The position numbers were made by a program, and so were the translations under genes. From contig JAHEZB010000218.1 in the NCBI GenBank assembly GCA_023251285.1, positions 1 to 5,162 on the forward strand: DNA of 5,162 nt. The letters are read 5' to 3'. The notes beneath the pieces were generated by a model. It worked only from the letters and a program-made list of their open reading frames with translations. It had not been told where the DNA came from and searched no databases. Positions 1 to 5,162 of this stretch are shown in pieces; the stretch's first letter is position 1; every line of letters begins with the position of its first letter. The stretch is from Chitinophagaceae bacterium. Its GTDB lineage: Bacteria; Bacteroidota; Bacteroidia; Chitinophagales; Chitinophagaceae.

Positions 1-63
1 AGGCAGTACCTTAAAAGCGTTGCCTCTTCATCTACAATTCTCTCCGGCTTATGCTCTCTCCGT

Positions 64-83
64 GGTTGGAGTTTCACGAACCA
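64..83. repeat. 20-nt imperfect palindrome, copy A
   Basis: The sequence is GGTTGGAGTTTCACGAACCA. With flanking bases, the arms GTGGTT (62-67) and AACCAC (79-84) are perfect reverse complements around an 11-nt centre. It shares 15 or more bases with copy B at 171-190. Short palindromes of this GGTTGG...CGAACC type look like dispersed intergenic repeats of Bacteroidota, but that is from memory and was not searched. Confidence 0.6.
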
Positions 84-170
84 CCATTACTACTTTTTAA
101 AAGATTTCCAACGTGCTTTATAAATCCAACATTATTAATTCCTTCTTCATAAAAGGAAGCAAAGAACTGC

Positions 171-190
171 GGTTGGTGAGACACGAACCA
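171..190. repeat. 20-nt imperfect palindrome, copy B
   Basis: The sequence is GGTTGGTGAGACACGAACCA. It has the same ends and length as copy A and differs only in the middle (TGAGA against AGTTT). The arms GGTT and AACC pair over 4 bp. The flanking purine run GAGGGAAGAGAGAG (191-204) mirrors the pyrimidine run before copy A, so A and B may be opposite ends of one roughly 150-bp element. That is an inference. Confidence 0.6.
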
Positions 191-253
191 GAGGGAAGAG
201 AGAGATTATTTTATTAAATACTTCCATTGCATGATGATCTATCATAACGCTTG

Positions 254-274
254 TGGTTCGTTGGAAAAGAACCA
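254..274. repeat. imperfect palindrome, copy C
   Basis: The arms TGGTTC (254-259) and GAACCA (269-274) are perfect reverse complements around a 9-nt centre. The 20-nt core at 255-274 has the same length and end bases as copies A and B, but its centre is different. It ends 8 bp before the tandem array at 283. It is the most diverged of the three and may be only a chance relative. Confidence 0.4.
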
Positions 275-282
275 AGGCGGGA

Positions 283-394
283 GGAGATTGCCACGGCGCA
301 AGGAGCATTTTTGTAACCGGGACGATTTAGTATGCGCCTCGCAATGACGGTTCTAATGGGCAGTGAAATTCGGAGGCCATTGTCGTTCTAAAAA
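283..394. repeat. 112-bp tandem hairpin repeat, unit 1
   Basis: This is the first of three head-to-tail units starting with GGAGATTGCC. The left arm ATTGC-CAC-GGCGCA (287-300) can pair with the right arm TGCGCC-TC-GCAAT (333-345). That gives 6 bp plus 5 bp separated by a 3x2 internal loop, closing a 32-nt loop. The loop contains TAACCGGGACGATTTAG, kept in all units except for one varying base. The hairpin is followed by a less conserved tail (346-394) ending in TTGTCGTTCTAAAA. The hairpin part is near-identical to unit 2, while the tail has many differences. Read on the minus strand, the ends are CGTCATTGCGAGG and GGCAATCTCC, which resemble dispersed palindromic repeats seen between genes in many bacteria; that comparison is from memory. 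Confidence 0.85.
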
Positions 395-506
395 GGAGAT
401 TGCCACGGCGCAAAAGGTATTCTTGTAACCGGGAGGATTTAGTATGCGCCTCGCAATGACGGTTCTAACGGCAGTGAAGTTCTGGTGTGGATTGTCGTTC
501 TAAAGA
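395..506. repeat. 112-bp tandem hairpin repeat, unit 2
   Basis: This unit has exactly the same length as unit 1. Its arms (399-412 and 445-457) are identical to those of unit 1, including the unpaired bases, and the loop is again 32 nt. The loop differs from unit 1 at a handful of bases, mostly near its left side. The single variable base in the conserved loop is G435 here, against C323 in unit 1. The tail (458-506) ends in ATTGTCGTTCTAAAGA. Identical arms plus a diverged tail suggest either selection on the hairpin or an older tandem duplication. Confidence 0.85.
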
Positions 507-609
507 GGAGATTGCCAAGGCGCAAGGGGTATTTTTCTAACCGGGAAGATTTAGATGCGCCTGCAATGACGGTTCTAATGTCAATGAAGTTCCGTACCAA
601 TTTTGTCAT
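507..609. repeat. tandem hairpin repeat, unit 3 (degraded)
   Basis: The unit again begins with GGAGATTGCC and keeps the 112-bp register up to the loop, where the variable base is A547. The left arm reads ATTGC-CAA-GGCGCA (511-524) and the right arm TGCGCC-T-GCAAT (556-567). One base has been lost from the right side of the internal loop and one T just before the right arm. All 11 pairs of the two stems survive. The tail GGTTCTAATG...ATTTTGTCAT can be followed to about 609, where similarity to the other tails fades. The right boundary is approximate. Confidence 0.75.
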
Positions 610-669
610 AGATACTTCAGCTTTTCAAACGAAATACTGCAGATAATATTTCTGAATTAGTTTCACTTT

Positions 670-698
670 AAAAAAATAAAAAAGGAATTAACAATTCC
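670..698 (-). terminator. hairpin with T-tract on the minus strand
   Basis: GGAATT (684-689) and AATTCC (693-698) are perfect reverse complements around AAC. The A-rich stretch at 670-683 reads as a T-tract after the stem on the minus strand (AATTCC then TTTTTTATTTTTTT). This is the form of an intrinsic terminator for leftward transcription, but the stem is only 6 bp and mostly A-T. No leftward gene lies to its right within the window. It could stop antisense transcripts entering the repeat array, or be chance in AT-rich DNA. Confidence 0.3.
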
Positions 699-727
699 AC
701 TAACTTTACGGAGTAGCCTGAAAGGAG

Positions 728-759
728 TCTTTATTTTCAAGAAATTGTTTAAATAAAGA
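728..759. repeat. 9-bp perfect inverted repeat
   Basis: TCTTTATTT (728-736) and AAATAAAGA (751-759) are perfect reverse complements around a 14-nt centre. Arm centres are 23 bp apart, so the two arms face nearly the same side of the helix. This fits a dimeric regulator site or a weak RNA hairpin upstream of the RidA-like gene. Both readings are inference, and AT-rich DNA produces such repeats by chance fairly often. Confidence 0.35.
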
Positions 760-983
760 ATGCAATCCAAATTATCGCAAAGTTTGTCAAGGTTTTGATC
801 CCTACCTCAATTGACTTGTGAAAAAGAATTATTGAAAATGCTTGCATCCACAATATCCTTGCAAAAAATATTCGCATCCGGAGCACTCAATATAAAGGAT
901 TAGCAGCAGTTCCGAGCTGAGAATCTGAGATTAAAATGGAATACTATTAAGCGACTGCTCATATAATTGCTAAATCAATAATT

Positions 984-1451
984 ATGTCATACGAAAAAAA
1001 GTTTATGGCCATAAAAGATCTTCCACCGGAGCCGGTAGTTCCTCCAAACTGTAATTTTGTTATGTACCGCCAGGTTGGAAAAATGCTCATTTTGTCGGGG
1101 TACGGCCCGTTATGGGGAAGTAATGTTCCCAAAAAATTCCAGGGGAAAGTTCCTAAGGATGTTACTGTAAAAGAAGGATACAATGCCTCAAAACTTACAG
1201 CTATGAACTTACTCTTAATAACCAGGCAAGCAATAAAAACACTTGATAAGGTAGATAAAATAATATCTGTAGAAGGGTTTGTCAATAGCCAGCCTTCATT
1301 TACAGATCATCCTTCAGTTATCAATGGATGTTCAGATTTCCTAGTTGAAGTTTTTGGAACAAACGGGCATCACACCCGTTCTGCAATTGGTTCCAATTCT
1401 TTAGCCTTCGGTATTTCAGTTGAAATTTCAATGACACTTTTACTAAAATAA
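984..1451 (+). CDS. RidA/YjgF/YER057c/UK114-family protein
   Basis: The 155-residue product belongs to the longer RidA-like subgroup (about 150 residues, against about 128 for E. coli RidA). Visible family marks are LILSGYGPL (35-43), the helix EGYNASKLTAMNLL (64-77), the strand IISVEGFVNS (93-102), the TDHPSVINGCSDFLVEVFG block (107-125) and HTRSAIG (130-136). Arg132 corresponds to the carboxylate-binding arginine of RidA, and Glu147 in SVEIS to its conserved C-terminal glutamate. Canonical RidA hydrolyses reactive enamine/imine intermediates such as 2-aminoacrylate, as a cytosolic trimer with clefts between subunits. Whether this subgroup does so is not established, so no gene symbol is given. 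The family's usual Pro near 141 is Ala here (NSLAFG). The ATG at 984 is the first start after an in-frame TAA at 948-950, and residues 1-15 fit the usual charged leader before the proline-rich segment. There is no Shine-Dalgarno sequence. Confidence 0.9.
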   Translation: MSYEKKFMAIKDLPPEPVVPPNCNFVMYRQVGKMLILSGYGPLWGSNVPKKFQGKVPKDVTVKEGYNASKLTAMNLLLITRQAIKTLDKVDKIISVEGFVNSQPSFTDHPSVINGCSDFLVEVFGTNGHHTRSAIGSNSLAFGISVEISMTLLLK

Positions 1452-1465
1452 CAGATAATTCAAAC

Positions 1466-1479
1466 GCTATTTCAATAGC
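1466..1479 (+). terminator. short hairpin in the gap between the two genes
   Basis: GCTAT (1466-1470) and ATAGC (1475-1479) pair around TTCA, followed by ATTTATAC. The stem is only 5 bp and there is no real T-run, so efficient termination is unlikely. It may be a weak attenuating or processing hairpin in a shared transcript, or chance. Confidence 0.2.
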
Positions 1480-1506
1480 ATTTATACATGAAGAAAACAG
1501 ATACCA

Positions 1507-4500
1507 ATGATGAATAGTTCAGATGAGCTTGCTGTAAGTTTTGTTCCATCCGTTTTAAAAAGGCAATTTGATCGTAATCACAAACGGAAAATTGGGGATG
1601 CGATCCAGGTAGACTATGCAGTGGTACTATGGATTGATATTTGCAATTTTTCTTTACTCTGCAATCGCCAGATGAAAGACCCTGTAAGCGGTGTAGAAAA
1701 AATAACAGGAATTCTAAACAGCTACTATGACTTTTTATTAAATGCGATAACCGAATATGGTGGCCAACCTTTATTTATTGTTGGTGACGGGTTAATGTCG
1801 GCATGGCCTGTCAAGGAAATTGATACTCATGAGGCCGTTTCACTTGCTGCTGTTTGTGCTAATTATATTTTAAAAAACAGGTGCGTATTTGATGATAATA
1901 ATGAACAAATATCGTTACACGCGATATTATCAGCCGGGCAATGGCAAATCGCTGAATTGGAGGGTACCCATGGGAACAAGCTTTTAAGTTTTTGTGGCGG
2001 ATTATTTAAAGATCTCACTTTAGCGGCTAAAAACAGGGCTCCGAATGAATTGTTGATATTAGATCATGCGATTTCTTTTCTTCCAAAAAATTTAAAAAGA
2101 AAGAAGGTAGAAAATCAAACCTCTATTCTTTACGACTTCCCGGATAAATTTAGTATTCCTCATATTGATCCGCCCCATTTGGATGAAGAAGACATCCAGA
2201 AATTAAGATTATTTGTGCCACCTACCTTAACTTTTCCTTTAAATAAAGAGAGACTAAAATGGAGAGCAGAGATCCGGCCGGTCTCAATTTTATTTGTACG
2301 ATTTCCGAACAGCGGCAAAAGCACTTTAGAAAATATTGAGGAGATGCGGGAGCTGACCAGGGTGGTAATTCCTGAAGTAGTTAAATATGACGGACTACTT
2401 AACCAGGTGTGGATGGATGAAAAGGAATCGAACCTGCTCATTTGTTTTGGCCCATCACTATTCACGCATACAGATAATGCGGAAAGGGCTGCGAGGCTTG
2501 CTTATGAATTAAACTTACTGTTGAAACAAAACGGTTTTGAAAATAGTATGGGGGTTAGTTCAGGGATGGCGTATTGTGGTGTAATCGGTAACGATATCCT
2601 AAGACATTATACGGTGATAGGCGATGTAGTGAATTTGAGCGCAAGACTTGCAGCAATTAAAAATAATAAAGTTTTTTGTGATAAAGCGACCTTCAGTGCA
2701 ACTAACAAAGTATTACGCTACGGGGCTCCCGCTATAGAAACTATTAAAGGATTTGCTACGCCAATAGAAGTACACACTCCTGAAGCCTTAAATGTTCATA
2801 CAGAAAAAAAATCCGACAATCTGACTTCAATTGGCAGAAAAACAGAATTTGATCAATTGATGGCTGCTTTCAAAAAAACGGTAAACGGGCAAAACGTCCT
2901 CATGATAATCGCGGGAGAAAGTGGTATTGGGAAATCAAAATTATTAAACGATTTTAAAACTGAAATATCGTCCAGAGATCAAATTGTATTGTCTGCGGCA
3001 GGTGAATTTCTAACCCGGAATGCACCTTATGGTATTTGGTCACAGGTGTTTTCCTCACTTTTTGAAATTCAGCATCTGGCTGTGGCCAAAGATCAACAGG
3101 AGATATACAATTCCTTAGCAGCAAAATACGGCAACCTCGTAAGCCTGTTAAACATCGTTTTACATACCGATTTTCCTGACAGCGAAGAAGTGAGAAGCAT
3201 GAGCGGGAACCAAAGGAAAGCAGCCACCCATGAATTTCTGCTTCAGATACTGGATGAAGAAAGTAAAAAAAATCCTTTGGTTATTATTTTTGATGATGCC
3301 CAATGGATGGATGAAATATCCTGGGAGCTGGTCGTATCGATCAACCAGGATTTACACCGATGCCTGATCGTAGTGACATTTCCCACAAAAAACGATACTC
3401 CCCAGGCGAAAGGATTGAAGCCCGCGAATGTCGAATATATTGTTTTGAATGAGCTAAATAGCGAAGAAATAAAAGAACTGATTATCGCCAAATTGGGCGT
3501 AGCACAGATATCCACAGAAGTTTACGAACTTGTTTCAAACATTGCAAAGGGCAATCCTTTTTTCTGTATTGAACTTATAGGAACTCTTTTAGATCAAAAA
3601 GTACTTGTGATTGAAAACGGTTGCTGTTCTATTGTGAAAGGTACTATTATTAACGAGTCGTCTATTCCCGAGACCGTACGTGGCGCCATTAGAATGCGGC
3701 TGGACCAGCTTGGGGCCGGCTCTCAATTGTCTTTGAAAGTTGGAAGCATTGTGGGCAGGCGCTTTGCAAGCCCTATAGTGAATAGCATCTATCCGATCGA
3801 AATGGAAAGAAAGCTGGTGCCTGACTTTCTTAAAGAAGCAGAAAATTCCGGATTTATTAATGAATCAATTGTTGACAATCTTGAAGGCTATTTTTTTAAT
3901 AATGCTACAACTGATGAGGTGGCCTATGAAATGATTTTGGCTGAACAGCGAAGATATTTACACAGGGAATGTGCTTTGTGGTATGAAAAGAATTTCAAAG
4001 ACAGCCTGACTCCTTTTTTTGAAAGAATTGCCAATCATTGGATGGAGGCTGGTGAAAAAAAACTTGCCGCAACTTATTTTGAAAAACAAGCGATACACTT
4101 GTTTGAACTCGGATTTGTAAAAGAAGCACTTCAGATCGGGCTTGATGGTGTGAGATTGCTTAATTATGAAATCGAAAGAGATCCGGCAGCAATAGGGCAA
4201 AAAATCGGAGAACACCTTGCAGCGGTTAATGCGCTAATGGCAGACCAAACTATAGAGAGCCTTATTGAAAATAAGAAGCTAAAAGACGAGAATACAGAAA
4301 TGGTAATTAAAATGCTTCTTGAGCTTACCCCATTTGCACATCAAGGCCAGGAGCGTGAATTATTTGCCCTGATGTCCATTATTTGTTTGAGGCTTACTTT
4401 AGAGCAAGGAAACGGAAATTCGGCAGCGGAAGTTTACTCTATCTATTCAGTAGTTTATAAAGCATTGACCGGCGACAGTCGCACAGCTTTTGCCTGGAGT

Positions 4501-5162
4501 AACCTCGCATTATCAGTAGATAAGAAAAATAATAACTCTCTTTTTTCCCGCGTCGGGTTTGTGCATTGCTGGTTCATTGCTCATTGGCTGGTACCGATTA
4601 AGGAACTAATACCTGTTTCCAAAAAGGCTGCTGATGCTGGTTTTGAATCAGGCGATATTTTATTTGCCTGTTTTAACCTGTCTCTAACCGTTATTCTTCT
4701 CAGTACTTCCGGTGTTCATTTGGATGAAGTAATTAAAACTGCATCAGAAAGCTTTATAAGAAACAATCGACGTGTTATAAATGCTTCCTTTCATTTGATG
4801 CATGAGGAACAGGTAGCGAAAGCTTTCGGGGGACGAACATTGAGCTATACTTCCCTGACTGATGAAAAATACGATGAAACCAAAGATATAGCGGGTATTT
4901 GTAACACAGATTTATATAATCAAATTGGATTTTACTATGTATCTAAATTGAAATTAAATGCGCATTTTGGAAATTGGGAAGAAGCGCTTTCCTGGGGAGA
5001 TCAATCATTGCCGCTTCTACCAGCCTTCGCCAATCAACCGGGGCATTTTGAAAAAGAACAATTTTATGCAATAGCTGCTTTATACCGTTCTGCAGAAACA
5101 GAAGGTGAAATGTCTAAAAAATGGATGGCTGGGGCCAATACGTGTATTGATAATATGACTAA
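1507..5162 (+). CDS. sAC-like tandem class III nucleotide cyclase with ATPase and TPR-like regions (3' end cut by window)
   Basis: The frame is open from 1507 to the window end: 1218 codons plus two bases, no stop seen. Domains in order: cyclase domain 1 (about 35-190), with metal-binding Asp44 (DICNFS) and Asp94 (GDGLMSAW) but no Asn/Arg pair; cyclase domain 2 (about 255-420), lacking metal aspartates but carrying TVIGDVVNLSARL with Thr369, Asn376 and Arg380; ATPase module (about 442-755) with IGRKTEF, Walker A GESGIGKS (470-477), Walker B VIIFDDAQWMD (592-602), GNPFF (682-686), then IPETVRGAIRMRLDQL and VGRRF as in AAA_16/STAND proteins; then an alpha-helical TPR-like region (from about 839), with a clear repeat near 1142-1172. 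This order matches mammalian soluble adenylyl cyclase (ADCY10, about 1600 residues) and bacterial relatives. One composite catalytic site is expected, making cAMP or cGMP in the cytosol. Gln300 replaces the adenine-reading Lys. No signal peptide or membrane segment is apparent. An in-frame TGA at 1489 leaves ATG 1507 or 1510 as the start, without a Shine-Dalgarno sequence. The missing C-terminus could hold more repeats or another output domain. Confidence 0.9.
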   Translation, partial: MMNSSDELAVSFVPSVLKRQFDRNHKRKIGDAIQVDYAVVLWIDICNFSLLCNRQMKDPVSGVEKITGILNSYYDFLLNAITEYGGQPLFIVGDGLMSAWPVKEIDTHEAVSLAAVCANYILKNRCVFDDNNEQISLHAILSAGQWQIAELEGTHGNKLLSFCGGLFKDLTLAAKNRAPNELLILDHAISFLPKNLKRKKVENQTSILYDFPDKFSIPHIDPPHLDEEDIQKLRLFVPPTLTFPLNKERLKWRAEIRPVSILFVRFPNSGKSTLENIEEMRELTRVVIPEVVKYDGLLNQVWMDEKESNLLICFGPSLFTHTDNAERAARLAYELNLLLKQNGFENSMGVSSGMAYCGVIGNDILRHYTVIGDVVNLSARLAAIKNNKVFCDKATFSATNKVLRYGAPAIETIKGFATPIEVHTPEALNVHTEKKSDNLTSIGRKTEFDQLMAAFKKTVNGQNVLMIIAGESGIGKSKLLNDFKTEISSRDQIVLSAAGEFLTRNAPYGIWSQVFSSLFEIQHLAVAKDQQEIYNSLAAKYGNLVSLLNIVLHTDFPDSEEVRSMSGNQRKAATHEFLLQILDEESKKNPLVIIFDDAQWMDEISWELVVSINQDLHRCLIVVTFPTKNDTPQAKGLKPANVEYIVLNELNSEEIKELIIAKLGVAQISTEVYELVSNIAKGNPFFCIELIGTLLDQKVLVIENGCCSIVKGTIINESSIPETVRGAIRMRLDQLGAGSQLSLKVGSIVGRRFASPIVNSIYPIEMERKLVPDFLKEAENSGFINESIVDNLEGYFFNNATTDEVAYEMILAEQRRYLHRECALWYEKNFKDSLTPFFERIANHWMEAGEKKLAATYFEKQAIHLFELGFVKEALQIGLDGVRLLNYEIERDPAAIGQKIGEHLAAVNALMADQTIESLIENKKLKDENTEMVIKMLLELTPFAHQGQERELFALMSIICLRLTLEQGNGNSAAEVYSIYSVVYKALTGDSRTAFAWSNLALSVDKKNNNSLFSRVGFVHCWFIAHWLVPIKELIPVSKKAADAGFESGDILFACFNLSLTVILLSTSGVHLDEVIKTASESFIRNNRRVINASFHLMHEEQVAKAFGGRTLSYTSLTDEKYDETKDIAGICNTDLYNQIGFYYVSKLKLNAHFGNWEEALSWGDQSLPLLPAFANQPGHFEKEQFYAIAALYRSAETEGEMSKKWMAGANTCIDNMT

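Larger units (their letters stand above)
1..282. other. gene-free repeat-bearing intergenic region
   Basis: No reading frame here looks like a protein on either strand. The stretch holds three 20-nt imperfect palindromes at 64-83, 171-190 and 255-274, listed separately. The first is preceded by CTCTCTCC (53-60) and the second is followed by GAGGGAAGAGAGAG (191-204). Positions 53-204 are therefore bounded by inverted, partly matching ends, as in a small non-autonomous element; this is an inference. A minor palindrome ATGAT/ATCAT lies at 231-245. The window starts inside this region, so the upstream gene is not visible. Confidence 0.6.
610..983. other. AT-rich intergenic spacer before the RidA-like gene
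   Basis: This 374-bp stretch shows no credible gene. The longest ATG-initiated frame I saw on the plus strand is 21 codons (838-903), with nothing to support it. Two inverted repeats are present (684-698 and 728-759) and are listed separately. The promoter of the downstream gene probably lies here. I could not find a match to the Bacteroidota -33/-7 pattern (TTTG, TAnnTTTG) at proper spacing, so no promoter is called. Confidence 0.6.

Noticed and set aside
283..609. CRISPR array
   Set aside because: The repeated part is far too long, there are only three units, and the segments between hairpins are related to one another rather than unique spacers.
871..896. Sigma-70-like promoter with TTCGCA (871-876) and TATAAA (891-896)
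   Set aside because: The 14-bp spacing is too short and the pattern does not fit the Bacteroidota primary sigma factor consensus.
838..903. A 21-codon plus-strand frame (MLASTISLQKIFASGALNIKD)
   Set aside because: It has no ribosome binding site, no recognisable family and a length common by chance.
959..1285. Minus-strand reading frame of 108 codons opposite the RidA-like gene
   Set aside because: It lies antisense to a clear RidA-family gene and shows no recognisable motif or usual composition for a real protein.
2305..2327. P-loop-like NSGKST in the second cyclase domain (268-273)
   Set aside because: It lacks the upstream glycine spacing of a Walker A motif and lies in the first beta-strand/loop of the cyclase fold, so it is a chance match.
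2160..2465. Minus-strand reading frame of 101 codons
   Set aside because: It is a shadow of the second cyclase domain and is rich in Ser and Phe, as expected for antisense translation.
3243..3515. Minus-strand reading frame of 90 codons
   Set aside because: It is antisense to the Walker B part of the ATPase module and no family is recognised.
3958..4215. Minus-strand reading frame of 85 codons
   Set aside because: It is antisense to the start of the helical repeat region and is Phe-, Ser- and Lys-rich with no motif.

Overview
The window looks like a chromosomal piece from a member of the Bacteroidota, perhaps the Sphingobacteriales or Chitinophagales. This rests on AT-rich DNA, start codons without a Shine-Dalgarno sequence, AT-rich leader sequence before the starts, and the protein families present. 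The phylum call is an inference with moderate confidence.

Layout. Positions 1-983 contain no gene I can support. Positions 1-282 carry three 20-nt imperfect palindromes (GGTT...GAACCA). Positions 283-609 hold three head-to-tail copies of a 112-bp unit. Each unit can fold into the same long-looped hairpin and keeps a conserved loop. Positions 610-983 are AT-rich spacer with two clean inverted repeats. Positions 984-1451 encode a 155-residue RidA/YjgF-family protein. After a 55-bp gap, a very large gene starts at 1507 and is still open at the window end, giving 1218 codons so far. It encodes a soluble-adenylyl-cyclase-like protein: two class III cyclase domains in tandem, a P-loop (AAA/STAND-type) ATPase module, then an alpha-helical TPR-like region. 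No complete or partial gene is seen on the minus strand.

How the genes may work together. The big protein has the order cyclase-cyclase-ATPase-helical repeats known from ADCY10-like cyclases. It should be a cytosolic signalling enzyme whose ATPase and repeat regions gate nucleotide cyclisation. Its composite active site keeps both metal-binding aspartates in the first domain and the Asn/Arg pair in the second. It departs from mammalian sAC at the adenine-reading lysine (Gln here) and at the bicarbonate-binding residues (Phe and Thr here). The RidA-like gene lies just upstream on the same strand with no convincing terminator between them, so co-transcription is possible but unproven. The most unusual parts of the window are the hairpin repeat array and the altered cyclase active site.
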